DNA of 64,000 nucleotides from Chitinophaga pendula (GTDB taxonomy: Bacteria; Bacteroidota; Bacteroidia; Chitinophagales; Chitinophagaceae): positions 7,303,501-7,367,500 of the forward strand of contig NZ_CP077769.1 in NCBI RefSeq assembly GCF_020386615.1. Direction: 5' to 3'. The notes under the pieces are model-generated. The model made no database searches and was not told where the DNA came from. It was given only the letters and a program-made list of their open reading frames with translations. The translations under genes were made by a program, and so were the position numbers. Below, one piece after another: positions 41,226-51,371 of the stretch; positions within the stretch are counted from its first letter, which is position 1; each line of letters opens with the position of its first letter.

Positions 41226-42305
41226 TTGAAAGAGAAGGAGCTAATAAGGAAAATGCTGTCAGGCACTTTGAATGCCGAAGAACAGCAACAGATCAGCCAT
41301 ATGATGGATGATCCTGATTTCCGTGAACTGTTCGATGCCGTCCTCGATCAACAGGGGGGCGAACTGGACATGACCGTAAATGATCAATCCCTGGCGTTTA
41401 CCAGCGAAAAACTGCAGGTATTCCATCAGCTGACCCATCAAGCGTCTTCCGATATAGTAATGGAAAGCCCTGTAGAGGATATCCCGGTAGTGAAATTATC
41501 CCCGTGGAAACGCCTGTTGCCTTATGCCGCCGCCATAATGGTAGCGATCGGCGGACTCCTGGTGTGGTGGTCAGGAGCAAACGAAAAGCAGCGCTTAATG
41601 GCTGCACAGGAGCTAAATAAAAAAAACGAACAGCTCGTAGCAGCAGCACCTGCCGTTCAATATACAGAACACTATAATCCGAAATCACGCCGGCTGAGAG
41701 TAAAATTACCCGATGGCTCAAGCATAACGCTCGGCAGCAAAAGCCGGCTGAAATACCCGGCAACATTCGCAGTAAATAAAAGGGATGTATACCTGGAGGG
41801 CGAGGCTTTCTTCGAAGTGACAAAAGATGCCGCTAAACCATTTGTCGTATATACAGGCAATGTACGTACCCTCGTACTAGGTACCTCCTTCAAAGTATCT
41901 GCCTTACCTAACACATCGGTAGAAGTAGCTGTCGTGACCGGAAAAGTACAGGTGAGCTATCATAACGGTAATACAGACAATAACCTGGCTACCATGCTGC
42001 CTGGCGAAAAGATTACCTGGGAACACAATCAGCTTGCCAGGTTGAAGTTCGATCCGCGTGATGTGCTGGCCTGGAAAAATGAACAGATGGTATTCAGAAA
42101 ACAAACATTGAAAAATATCCTGGATGTCTTCCAAAGACATTATGGTGTACATATATCAGTAATTAATAAGGGATTTTTGACCGAGCGGATCTCACTCTCA
42201 ATGGATGAAAAGATGCCCCTGGAGAAAGCAATGAATGTATTGGCGGGTACAGCCGGATTCGAACATGCAATAGATTCCCTATCCAGGACTGTTATCATTA
42301 AATAG
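41226..42305 (+). CDS. FecR-family anti-sigma factor
   Basis: 359 residues. The start is TTG 41226, accepted because the family begins with a KELIRK-like helix that this codon restores (KEKELIRKMLSGTLNAEEQQ); ATG 41253 would cut it. One membrane helix lies near 93-112 (LPYAAAIMVAIGGLLVWW). The periplasmic FecR domain has RVKLPDGSSITLGSKSRLKY and YLEGEAFFEVTKDAAKPF, and the STN-like DUF4974 C-terminus has LKNILDVFQRHYGVHISV. It holds the ECF sigma at the membrane until the receptor signals. Confidence 0.93.
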   Translation: MKEKELIRKMLSGTLNAEEQQQISHMMDDPDFRELFDAVLDQQGGELDMTVNDQSLAFTSEKLQVFHQLTHQASSDIVMESPVEDIPVVKLSPWKRLLPYAAAIMVAIGGLLVWWSGANEKQRLMAAQELNKKNEQLVAAAPAVQYTEHYNPKSRRLRVKLPDGSSITLGSKSRLKYPATFAVNKRDVYLEGEAFFEVTKDAAKPFVVYTGNVRTLVLGTSFKVSALPNTSVEVAVVTGKVQVSYHNGNTDNNLATMLPGEKITWEHNQLARLKFDPRDVLAWKNEQMVFRKQTLKNILDVFQRHYGVHISVINKGFLTERISLSMDEKMPLEKAMNVLAGTAGFEHAIDSLSRTVIIK

Positions 42306-42516
42306 TAGTCATGCAATGAATAGTTAGCGTCATGCAATAATCAAAATCAATCAATAAGAAGGGAACAATGCGACCTGCTGGTAAGGCAGCAGACATCGCT
42401 ATGCACTATCAATAGTATCCAACTGGCCCGAAAAGCAAATGGAACAATTGAAAAGGAATCCCTATGCCCTTACCAAAAGGTATTCAACAACAGTAAACCA
42501 ACAACCGTAAAATGGT

Positions 42517-45500
42517 ATGCGAAATTGTACAACATTATTTTTTGTAAAAGAGTTTAAGAGAGGAAGCTGGATGCCCTTCCTATTGGTAATGCTCCTGAGT
42601 GCCGGCCGTACATATGCACAGGATCTTACCAAAAAGATCACCTTGCGCCTCGATAGCGCCAGCCTGGAACAAGGACTCAATGAGATCACCCGTAAAGCCA
42701 ATCTTCGTCTATCCGTACGTGAAAAATTGCTTGCAGGCCACACAACACGCGTATCAGTACCTGCACAGACAATCACTGTCAATGATGCACTGACTTTAGT
42801 ACTGTCAGGCACCGGACTGCGTTATCGCCTCCTGGAAGGGTATGTAGTGATCGAAACAACACCCGTAAGAGGAGCCGTAACCGGCCGCGTTTTCGATAGT
42901 GATGGCAATCGCTCCCTGAGCGGCGTAACAGTCAATATTAAAGGCACCGCCATCGGAAATGCCACAGATGAAAATGGATTCTTCTCCATCATCGTACCAA
43001 GCGATGGCGCCACATTGGTATTCTCCTACATAGGCTATAAAAAGAAAGAAATACATGTAACGCCTGCTTCTCAAAATATCAAAGTAATAATGGAGTCTAA
43101 TTCCATCATGCTGGAATCAGTAATGGTACAAGCAAGGCGCCGCACCAACACCGAAGCATCCGTACTCACCGAACGCCGCCGCGCCGCCATTGTACAGGAT
43201 GCCATCTCCGCAGAACAAATAGTGAAAACAGGAAGCATCACCACCACCCAGGCATTGTCCAAAGTATCGGGTGTTACCATTACCGACGACAAGTATGTCG
43301 CCGTCCGTGGACTGGGCGACCGTAGCGTGATCGGCCAACTGAATGGCGTTAGACTCGCCTCCTCAGACCCCGATCGCAGCTCCATCCCACTCGATCTCGT
43401 ACCCGCTTCCCTGTTGGATAACATCACCATCTATAAAACAGTCACCCCCGATAAACCCGCCGATGCAGCAGCCGGTATCGTAGAACTGAAAACCAAATCA
43501 GTACCAGACCGCCAAACCCTCGAATTCATCGCCCAGACAGGCCTGAATGCTAACATTGGCACCGGTGGCCAATACAATAGCTTCTGGAATAGCGAAATGG
43601 GCGCCTTCGGTAACCGCATCAGTAAAAAAAATCTCTCAGACGACTTCAAAAACCTCGCAACGCAATACCCGGGGGGATTAAAATCCATCCAGCAAATGGT
43701 AGCCAACAGCAACTATAGCATGGAGGCCCATAAAGAAGTAAACCGCATTAATAACATCATGCGTGGCTTCGATCCCGTGATGACTACCCAATACAAAAAA
43801 GCACCCTTGAACCAGCTATATGCCGTAACATATGGCAATAGCTTCGATGTTTTCAAAAAACATAAACTTGGCCTCATCCTGGGTGGTAACTACTATCGCC
43901 GCTTTACCGACATCAGCGGAGGAGAAGTTACCCAATACAGTATTTATCAGGGCGTAGTAACCGGCAACCCCGCCGTATACAGCCCGCGTAATATCCCCAA
44001 CTACATCACACCCAACAGCCTGTTCATGGGCAAGTACCAAACCTATAAAGAAAATACAGGCGTAGAAACCCTGAATTATGGTACCCTCATAGGCGTTACA
44101 TACCGCTTTAGCCGCCTCCATGAGATCAGCATGCAATACCTAGGTAGCTGGGGAGGCGAAAATACCGCTTCCAACCTCTATGGACATTATGAATACACCG
44201 GCTTACCCGGCGACGTACGCAGCACCACCTACTCCCTAAAACAGACCTTCAGGAACCTGAATACATTTAACCTGCAAGGAGAACATAAATTCTTCAACAA
44301 AGAATACTCACCCCGCCTCAGCTATAACGTAGCCTCCTCCACCTCCAGGCAGAACGATCCCGATTTTCGTTTCATTAGCCTGGCCGACTATCGACCTACA
44401 AATGGAGCCTATTATTTAAAACCTTCCACCGGCCCGGCAAGTAATGGCCAATTCGTTTACACCGATCATCTGTATGCCCTCACCTCCGGATATGTAAATG
44501 GATTCGGTAGCCTCGGCGTTATGCAGGCAGAACCGAATGGCAGACGTTGGCGTAACCTCCTGGAGAAAAACTATAATTATAAAGCAGACTTAGCCATCCC
44601 GTTTAAAGTATTGGGCCAGCACCAGGAACTCAAAGCAGGAGTTAATTACCTCTTTCGTGATCGTAGCTTTACAGAAAATCAACTGTTCCTGCCTGGGTCC
44701 AACTTCTCACCCAATAAGACATTGCCGCTATATGCCGTATATGGTAACCTGAATAAACTGGTGGGCAACGAGGTGATTGGTCTGGCGATGCCATCCGCCA
44801 CCAACGGTGAAGGAATGATGCCAGTCAATGGCTTTATGTACAACAGCCAGAAATCCCCCAACAACTATAAAGGCTACTATGCCACAAATGCCTGGTATGG
44901 TATGCTCGACCTGAGACTGACAGAAAAATTCCGCCTCGCAGGAGGTGTCCGTTTCGAAATGACAGATATCGGTTCCGCCGTAGATACCGCCGGCGTATTC
45001 CTGGACCCTTCCCTTACCGTCAAAGCACCCGATGGCTCCGGTATTCCGCTAAACCCGATCAATCCTAACACCGTCTATAAAGCCGTATATAAACCTTATT
45101 ACTCAGCCAATGCTACCTATACGCTGAATGATAATATGAACTTCCGGGCAGCGTATAATACCACCCTCGCAAGACCCGAACTGCGCGAGATCACCAACAT
45201 CTTCGAGTTCGACGCCTTCCAGATGGGGCTCGTCGTAGGCAACCCCAATCTCGTAAACCAACACACCGAAAACCTGGATTTTCGCTGGGAATGGTTCACC
45301 GGCAAAGGAGAAGTGATCGCAGTATCCGCATTTGGTAAACGCATACAGAACCAGCTGGTAAAAGTGTTCAGCCTGAAAACAGATGGACTCGCTGCCACCT
45401 ACCCCGAGTTCCCCGTGATCCAGTTCCAGAACGATCCTAATATCGGTAAAGTCTGGGGACTGGAATTCGAGATCGTACAAAACCTGGGAAAGGTATGGCA

Positions 45501-45978
45501 ACCGCTTAATAAGTTCTTCCTCGGCACCAACCTCCTCATCGCACAAAGTGAGATACAAAAAACACCAGAACGCTATAAAGCCAACAGATCAATCGACAGG
45601 TATTCGCCTAAAAACAGCCCACTGTTTGAACAGGCTCCCTACTCGATCAACGCCTGGCTCAATTATGACAACAAGAAATCCGGTACCGATCTCACCCTCA
45701 CCTTCAATATGGTGGGCGAACGCCTCATACAGATCAATCTCACCGGTGAACCCGATCTATATACACAACCGGTGCCTGTACTGGATTTCGTTTTTAGCCA
45801 GAAACTGAGCAAACGCATCTCGTTTAAAGGGTATGCCAAAAATATCCTCAACCCAGCGATCAAAACAGTATACGCCAATCCGAAAACAGGTGGTAAATGG
45901 TATGGTAATGAATACATCAACCGCAGTTACCAGCGAGGTTCGGAACTCATGCTCGGATTTACCTATAACCTATTCTGA
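42517..45978 (+). CDS. STN-domain TonB-dependent receptor (signalling receptor)
   Basis: 1153 residues. A signal segment ends near AGRTYAQ (residue 35). Domains: STN (about 40-105; KITLRLDSASLEQGLNEI, LVLSGTGLRYRLLEGYVVI); carboxypeptidase-regulatory-like (about 118-195; VTGRVFDSDGNRSLSGVTVN); plug (about 225-335; IVQDAISAEQIVKTGSITTT, YVAVRGLGDRSVIGQLNGVR); and a barrel ending ELMLGFTYNLF. The VRGLGDR plug and absence of a SusD gene place it nearer to general (CirA-like) receptors than SusC. The STN domain with the upstream sigma/FecR pair means that ligand binding outside should switch on the operon. The ligand is unknown. Confidence 0.93.
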   Translation: MRNCTTLFFVKEFKRGSWMPFLLVMLLSAGRTYAQDLTKKITLRLDSASLEQGLNEITRKANLRLSVREKLLAGHTTRVSVPAQTITVNDALTLVLSGTGLRYRLLEGYVVIETTPVRGAVTGRVFDSDGNRSLSGVTVNIKGTAIGNATDENGFFSIIVPSDGATLVFSYIGYKKKEIHVTPASQNIKVIMESNSIMLESVMVQARRRTNTEASVLTERRRAAIVQDAISAEQIVKTGSITTTQALSKVSGVTITDDKYVAVRGLGDRSVIGQLNGVRLASSDPDRSSIPLDLVPASLLDNITIYKTVTPDKPADAAAGIVELKTKSVPDRQTLEFIAQTGLNANIGTGGQYNSFWNSEMGAFGNRISKKNLSDDFKNLATQYPGGLKSIQQMVANSNYSMEAHKEVNRINNIMRGFDPVMTTQYKKAPLNQLYAVTYGNSFDVFKKHKLGLILGGNYYRRFTDISGGEVTQYSIYQGVVTGNPAVYSPRNIPNYITPNSLFMGKYQTYKENTGVETLNYGTLIGVTYRFSRLHEISMQYLGSWGGENTASNLYGHYEYTGLPGDVRSTTYSLKQTFRNLNTFNLQGEHKFFNKEYSPRLSYNVASSTSRQNDPDFRFISLADYRPTNGAYYLKPSTGPASNGQFVYTDHLYALTSGYVNGFGSLGVMQAEPNGRRWRNLLEKNYNYKADLAIPFKVLGQHQELKAGVNYLFRDRSFTENQLFLPGSNFSPNKTLPLYAVYGNLNKLVGNEVIGLAMPSATNGEGMMPVNGFMYNSQKSPNNYKGYYATNAWYGMLDLRLTEKFRLAGGVRFEMTDIGSAVDTAGVFLDPSLTVKAPDGSGIPLNPINPNTVYKAVYKPYYSANATYTLNDNMNFRAAYNTTLARPELREITNIFEFDAFQMGLVVGNPNLVNQHTENLDFRWEWFTGKGEVIAVSAFGKRIQNQLVKVFSLKTDGLAATYPEFPVIQFQNDPNIGKVWGLEFEIVQNLGKVWQPLNKFFLGTNLLIAQSEIQKTPERYKANRSIDRYSPKNSPLFEQAPYSINAWLNYDNKKSGTDLTLTFNMVGERLIQINLTGEPDLYTQPVPVLDFVFSQKLSKRISFKGYAKNILNPAIKTVYANPKTGGKWYGNEYINRSYQRGSELMLGFTYNLF

Positions 45979-46005
45979 GGATCACTGATTTCAAACGCAT
46001 TACGA

Positions 46006-47703
46006 ATGACAATACAATCCAAATACAGCCTCTGCCTTATTGCCATATTGCTCCTGCTGGGTGCCTGTAAAAAAGATAAACTCAACTATGAGTACGACAA
46101 CCGGCCGCTAAAAGAACCCCGGAAGAAATCAAACGTGCGTATCATCAACCTGGCAGACTATAATCAAGTAGTCGCTAACGGAGATACCCTCACGAATTTC
46201 GTAGTACGGAGGGCTGGTACCCCTAATGAAAACGATTATCCGGGTACCACCTACTTCCCCACCAATGGGCGGTTAAGCAAAATATGGGAAGTCCCCCAGG
46301 ATGTGTTTGATGCAAGAGAAAAAGCAAATCTTACAATCTGCAACTGGACTTTGAGTGGAGTGATCAATATGGTAAGATTTACAACGGAAAATAGCTACAG
46401 CAGACCGCTGGACTACATACTGCCTCCGGCATTCGCCTTCAAAGGACAACCAGAAGTAGTACCGGTTCCCCGCGATGTATCAGCGCCTTCTAAACCGGAT
46501 CATTTTAAGATCCGTATCATCAACCTGACCGGTGCCATCAACTCACCGGGCTCCAATGTAAACGGCCCGATAGAGGATCTGCAAGGACCGGTTACACTCT
46601 CTTACGCAGATGGCACACCTGTCGACACAAAGACCAGCCACATAGCCTCCGCAAACCCCGTGTCCGGATACGTAGAAGTGCCTTATGGTACCTACCAGTT
46701 CAAAGTACTGACGGAAGATGGACGCACCTTACCGGCAATCAGCCAGGACGCAAAGTATTCCATCATCGAACCTGTCAATTCCAGTGTGCTGGTAAGGTAT
46801 AACAAGCCAATAAACCAAATATACGCACCGATAAAGACCTATCAGCCTGGTGGTATCTATACCGTGATCGTGACACCGCAAAACTTCAGGTACTACACCA
46901 ACGAGAGAGACCAGGATGCTACCACCTATCAGAATGGCTTCCAGATAATCAACGACAACAGCCTTACTCCAAACACTACTTACTGCAGGTTACAGACCGT
47001 AAATGCATGGAAGGATCAGCCTGTCACTATCAGGACCAATGGAAGAGAGATCGCCACCGGCCTCACATTTGGCAAAGCAGGAGCATACGCTAACCTGGTA
47101 AACGGCCATCACAAGATAGAAGCAATAGATGCGAACGGAAAAGTGATCGCAACAACAGAACAACTACTACGACCAGCACAGAACTATACTGCCTGGTTAT
47201 ATCCAACGAAGGAGGGTGACGCAAAACTACTTATCGTCGCTAATGATCTCAGCGGTATGTCATACAATGGTAGCTCAGAAGATGCTACTTACGATCGCTT
47301 CCAGTACGATTATATCTTCAACCAGCGATTCCTCAACCTGTCACCCGACAATCCTTATGTCTCGTTTACAAAAGACAATGGTATAGCCTTGAGCCTGAAT
47401 GCATCCATTAACCTGCAGCCGGGAATACCGCTGGAACAAAAACCCTATATAACAATGGGCTACGATATGCCCAGGTTCAATATGATGGCTTACCGCTCTT
47501 TACCAGATGTAGTGCCGGGCATATGGGCAGATGATATCCCGGTACGTGGCTCAGAAGATTTCATCGCCAATAAGACCTTATATACAAATATCAACAGACC
47601 ATTACCCACTCATGAGCCGGGTATATACACCGTAGCACTCATAGGCCGTACCGGCAACGCTACTCCCAAGGCTACAATCATGATCCTAAAACATAATAAA
47701 TGA
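46006..47703 (+). CDS. DUF4397 lipoprotein
   Basis: 565 residues. The lipobox is LLLLGAC (Cys at about 21) after a short signal, followed by KKDK rather than the S(D/E)3 surface-export signal. Two or more DUF4397-type beta domains: KSNVRIINLADYNQVVANGD and later ITLTG-type repeats (FKIRIINLTGAINSPGSNVN, VEVPYGTYQFKVLTEDG). DUF4397 domains are beta-sandwiches of unknown function found in Bacteroidetes surface lipoproteins. It takes the place that SusD would hold beside the receptor (27 bases after it) and overlaps the next gene by 4 bases (ATGA), so translation is coupled. Confidence 0.85.
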   Translation: MTIQSKYSLCLIAILLLLGACKKDKLNYEYDNRPLKEPRKKSNVRIINLADYNQVVANGDTLTNFVVRRAGTPNENDYPGTTYFPTNGRLSKIWEVPQDVFDAREKANLTICNWTLSGVINMVRFTTENSYSRPLDYILPPAFAFKGQPEVVPVPRDVSAPSKPDHFKIRIINLTGAINSPGSNVNGPIEDLQGPVTLSYADGTPVDTKTSHIASANPVSGYVEVPYGTYQFKVLTEDGRTLPAISQDAKYSIIEPVNSSVLVRYNKPINQIYAPIKTYQPGGIYTVIVTPQNFRYYTNERDQDATTYQNGFQIINDNSLTPNTTYCRLQTVNAWKDQPVTIRTNGREIATGLTFGKAGAYANLVNGHHKIEAIDANGKVIATTEQLLRPAQNYTAWLYPTKEGDAKLLIVANDLSGMSYNGSSEDATYDRFQYDYIFNQRFLNLSPDNPYVSFTKDNGIALSLNASINLQPGIPLEQKPYITMGYDMPRFNMMAYRSLPDVVPGIWADDIPVRGSEDFIANKTLYTNINRPLPTHEPGIYTVALIGRTGNATPKATIMILKHNK

Positions 47704-48902
47704 TGCAACGGATAAATACTATTTACTGGTTCGCACTACTGCTGGTATTAATGACCGGTTGTACTAAAGTAGACTACACCACGGTCGATGATCCCGCCTA
47801 TCTCCGTGTATTCAATGACTTTAATTATGGATTTAGCCTGGATGAAAAGGATAAAAAGTTACCCTTCCTCTGTATGTTGATAGATCCCGTATTCGATAAG
47901 GATGGAAAACCAACCGGCGGAAAAATCGTGGGTGATTTCTTGGATATACGGGATTATTACGCACCACCCTATCCTTCTCACATCGGTACCAGTACTTCGG
48001 TGAATAATCCGGAATATCCGGGTAAAGAAGATGTACTCGTAGGCCCTATTCTAAATGGCTACGACCTGAGCAGCTGGGCACAGATACCGTCGGGTACACA
48101 CCGTTTCCTTTTTCTGTACAGACCCAAAAACAGCGTGCCTTACTTCCAGCTGGAAAAAGCGCTGCAGGGAGAGGTAATGCTGGATACGACCGTCACATTG
48201 ACCAGTCACGAGGTATATACCATGCACCTGCTGCAGAAAGACTATGTCACCAAAGAAAATGGCGTACTGCTACGCCAGGAAACTTTTCATAAACAGTCTT
48301 TCTCAGACTCGCTGGTGTACGTTAATTTTTACAACTACAGCGCTAAAGGTTTCCTGGAATCACCCGATAATATTAAACCAAAAATTGCCAGGATGGCCAG
48401 TTTTAACAATGGTGTCAGGGACAAGATGGACATCTTCCTCTTCCTGTATCCCGACCAGCGTGCGATAACGCAAAGCTCAGACTACAGAAGTAATCCACTA
48501 CCCGGATATAACGGCAGATACCTGGCCTCCGTAGAGCGGAATAACAGCAGCGACGCAGTAGCCCCTTACTTCAATTTTCCCTTGTTTGCCAACCGGGCAG
48601 ATAATGGCGTCGTTACTTATAGCTGGCAAACCTTCGAGTTCTTTGTCCCGGGAATGAATCCGGTTAATAATACCTATTTGGATGAAAATACACTGGGTAA
48701 CTGGGCAACCCTGGACTGCGTTAATAACGGTATTCAAAGACCATGGCTGTCTCGCGGCGCAACCCTGCCCAATATGCTCGTCAATATCCATGCTGGTAAA
48801 GATAATCCTCGCTCGTTTGCAACCATCAATACCGTGGAGGTAATAAATGGCGGAGTTTACCTGATGACCATACAACGGAAATATCCAAAACCGATATACT
48901 GA
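47700..48902 (+). CDS. Lipoprotein of unknown family
   Basis: 400 residues. Lipobox LVLMTGC (Cys at about 21). The rest is beta-rich with few recognisable motifs: DDPAYLRVFNDFNYGFSLDE, YPGKEDVLVGPILNGYDLSS, SGTHRFLFLYRPKN. The early AYLRVFN strand is reminiscent of the DUF4397 opening in the upstream neighbour, so it may be a diverged relative. It starts inside the stop of the DUF4397 gene (ATGA overlap). Function unknown; presumably a surface component of the same system. Confidence 0.75.
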   Translation: MMQRINTIYWFALLLVLMTGCTKVDYTTVDDPAYLRVFNDFNYGFSLDEKDKKLPFLCMLIDPVFDKDGKPTGGKIVGDFLDIRDYYAPPYPSHIGTSTSVNNPEYPGKEDVLVGPILNGYDLSSWAQIPSGTHRFLFLYRPKNSVPYFQLEKALQGEVMLDTTVTLTSHEVYTMHLLQKDYVTKENGVLLRQETFHKQSFSDSLVYVNFYNYSAKGFLESPDNIKPKIARMASFNNGVRDKMDIFLFLYPDQRAITQSSDYRSNPLPGYNGRYLASVERNNSSDAVAPYFNFPLFANRADNGVVTYSWQTFEFFVPGMNPVNNTYLDENTLGNWATLDCVNNGIQRPWLSRGATLPNMLVNIHAGKDNPRSFATINTVEVINGGVYLMTIQRKYPKPIY

Positions 48903-48941
48903 TCCTAACATGATTACTAAATAGGAACTATAATCCTTTCT

Positions 48942-50036
48942 ATGTACAAAGATTTTAAAGCACAGCGTTATTGGTGGGTAGTAGCTCTACTGACTATTAT
49001 CACAATAGCTTGTAAGCACGACAATCTCCTGGTCCCAAAACCAAATGAGAACATACGCCCGGCCGCAGACTTCATCAGGAACAATTATGATTTCCGGCTA
49101 TTTTATGCCGCCCTGGACTATACAGGACTCGTCAACGAACTAAATGGAAAAGGTCCGTTCACCATACTGGCAATACCCGATAAGGCATTTAAACTATTGG
49201 GAGTGCTCACAGAAGACCAGGTACGTCGCCTGAATAAAGACAGCCTGCAGCGTGCCCTTCGATACCATGTACTCAAAAATAGACGGCTACTAAGCAGTGA
49301 TGTACCTACTAATGGGATAGACATACGATATGAGACACTCAGTGGAGACAGTGTCTATACATCCATCCTGTCACGCGCAGATGAAGTTTATATCGACGGT
49401 GTAACCATCGTCCGCAAAAACATTCCGTTATCCAATGGAATATTGCATGTCGTAAGTAAACCGCTACAGTATCATAAAGGCGAGACAATAAAAAATTACC
49501 TCAGCAGGTTACCGGAGTACAGCATCTACGTAGCCGGACTGAAAAAGTTCGGTCTGCTGGATGAACTGGCGAATAAAGGACCCTTTACCATCTTTGCGCC
49601 CAACAACGAGGCGCTCACCAGTAAGGGTATCACCATGGAAACGATCGATACCCTCACAACAGCCGCTTATTATGGCAACCGCCTTTTCGGCGCTTACATC
49701 CTGTATGGCAAACATTTTTTTATATCTGACATGGCTATTTTCGGCGCTATTACAGGAGAAAACATTTATAATACTTCACTGAGAAATGACAACTGGATAT
49801 TAAGGTTGGCCACTGTCGATATGAAAGCTGACCCTGCAGATAATTTCACCGTATCTCTCCCCATATTAGGTTTGTTTAATCCTGGCAAAAATCCCGCTAA
49901 CCCTGATAGGATAGGCGAGGTAATACAGCGATCAGATGATGTTAAACCACCAGTCTGGTATGATCACCGCTGTGAAAACGGGATCGTACACCAGTTACAT
50001 GGCGCATTGGCAACACCTGCCGATGTATTGAAATAA
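48942..50036 (+). CDS. Fasciclin (FAS1) domain lipoprotein 1
   Basis: 364 residues. Lipobox ITIAC (Cys at about 24). Two FAS1 domains: about 45-178 (H1 motif GPFTILAIPDKAF, H2 end SNGILHVVSKPL) and about 185-355 (GPFTIFAPNNEAL, and NGIVHQLHGAL at the end). FAS1 domains mediate adhesion to cells, polysaccharides or partner FAS1 domains. It is first of three adjacent FAS1 lipoproteins between two TonB receptors, and the gaps between them are short (29 and 1 bases). Surface exposure is inferred. Confidence 0.9.
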   Translation: MYKDFKAQRYWWVVALLTIITIACKHDNLLVPKPNENIRPAADFIRNNYDFRLFYAALDYTGLVNELNGKGPFTILAIPDKAFKLLGVLTEDQVRRLNKDSLQRALRYHVLKNRRLLSSDVPTNGIDIRYETLSGDSVYTSILSRADEVYIDGVTIVRKNIPLSNGILHVVSKPLQYHKGETIKNYLSRLPEYSIYVAGLKKFGLLDELANKGPFTIFAPNNEALTSKGITMETIDTLTTAAYYGNRLFGAYILYGKHFFISDMAIFGAITGENIYNTSLRNDNWILRLATVDMKADPADNFTVSLPILGLFNPGKNPANPDRIGEVIQRSDDVKPPVWYDHRCENGIVHQLHGALATPADVLK

Positions 50037-50065
50037 AAACGCATTATCACTAAAGTATCAGACGA

Positions 50066-51370
50066 ATGAAATATTATTTACAATATGGACTGATGACATG
50101 GTTGTTACTGAGTGGCATCATCGGTTGCAAAAAAGTGGAATTTACACTCCCTCCCGAAGGAGCAAAGATCCCTTATGTGGATCCTAATTATAAGACCCTG
50201 GAAGAAGTGTTAAAAGCTTCACCTTACCAACTGTTCCTGAAAGTATACCAGCGAAGTAATATGGACTCAGTGTTAAAAGTGAAATCGCTGTATACCTTGC
50301 TCGTGCCAACTGATGCCACTATGCAAGCTGCCGGTTATACAGCTGCCAAAATTGCAGCTATGACAAGAGAGAATGCGGACACACTGGTCGCATTTTATAC
50401 ACTTCGTGGAAGCCTCTCAAAAGAACAGCTAAAGATGTCAATCGCGAACCGGGAATGTATTTCCCTGCTGGCTAATCCCGATCCCAGCTTTAAAGTATGG
50501 CCCGTTCGCTTATATGGCCTGGATCGCGTCTACTATAGACATTATCTCATCGCCTCAGAAGACAGTCTCTTGATCAACGCAGTGCCGGTAGGTGCATTGA
50601 AAAATGCCCTGCCCGCAGCGAACGGATATATCTATCCCCTGGATAAGCTATTACCCAGACCCCTGGAAAAATCCTTCTGGGATGCATTAGAAGAAGATCC
50701 ACGCTTCAGCATGTTTATACAGGTACAGCAGGAAACAGACAAAATGTTCAATAAACGATACCGGGATAAATTAATAGAAGCGATAGACTTTGATCCGGGC
50801 GAATTCGGCTGGCTTGATTCGAAAAGAACCAATTACAAACCTCGTTTCATTATGGAACCTGTTTTTGGAGGAGACAGACACCTGGAGATCACTACCATGT
50901 TTGCACCCACCAATGAAGCCTTTCACCGCGCAGGGTTCAATACGGTAGAGGACGTGATGGCCTGGAACGAAAAATATGCTACACCTACTATATTCGACTA
51001 TGACCTGTACGATATCCTGCCTTTCGGATTCCCTGCTGATACTGTACTGGCTTATCATTGGGATTTTGGCCGTGATAATGTACCAGCATCCTACCTGTAT
51101 GGTAAAAATTATGGTGCCAGACCTACCGTATTCTACGCCAATGATCTCCGGGATGATTATCTGGCCAATTACACAGTGAACAGTGATCCGCAAGCGACCT
51201 CGTATATCATGCCCTTCTCCTTTGGCCGCACACCCGATGGTAAACCAACGGTAAAGATAAAAGGATCCAATGCAGCACCTGCCACCGTAATCGAAACAAT
51301 CAATACCATCATGGGGCCTATTCACGTAGTAGACCGGTTACTCATTCCCAACAACTATAAAATGAAATGA
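50066..51370 (+). CDS. Fasciclin (FAS1) domain lipoprotein 2
   Basis: 434 residues. Lipobox LSGIIGC (Cys at about 21). The first FAS1 domain (about 40-195) is degenerate: KSLYTLLVPTDATMQAAGYT is recognisable, but the domain lacks a GPFT turn. The second (about 215-425) has TTMFAPTNEAFHRAGF and ends IMGPIHVVDRLLIP, with a long insertion (about 300-400) rich in aromatic residues. The insertion and the decayed first domain make it the most diverged of the three. The next gene follows after one base. Confidence 0.88.
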   Translation: MKYYLQYGLMTWLLLSGIIGCKKVEFTLPPEGAKIPYVDPNYKTLEEVLKASPYQLFLKVYQRSNMDSVLKVKSLYTLLVPTDATMQAAGYTAAKIAAMTRENADTLVAFYTLRGSLSKEQLKMSIANRECISLLANPDPSFKVWPVRLYGLDRVYYRHYLIASEDSLLINAVPVGALKNALPAANGYIYPLDKLLPRPLEKSFWDALEEDPRFSMFIQVQQETDKMFNKRYRDKLIEAIDFDPGEFGWLDSKRTNYKPRFIMEPVFGGDRHLEITTMFAPTNEAFHRAGFNTVEDVMAWNEKYATPTIFDYDLYDILPFGFPADTVLAYHWDFGRDNVPASYLYGKNYGARPTVFYANDLRDDYLANYTVNSDPQATSYIMPFSFGRTPDGKPTVKIKGSNAAPATVIETINTIMGPIHVVDRLLIPNNYKMK

Positions 51371-51371
51371 C

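Noticed and set aside
42306..42516. Repeated GTCATGCAAT words between FecR and the receptor, considered as a regulatory repeat
   Set aside because: Only two copies and no symmetry; the gap is also a normal size between these genes.
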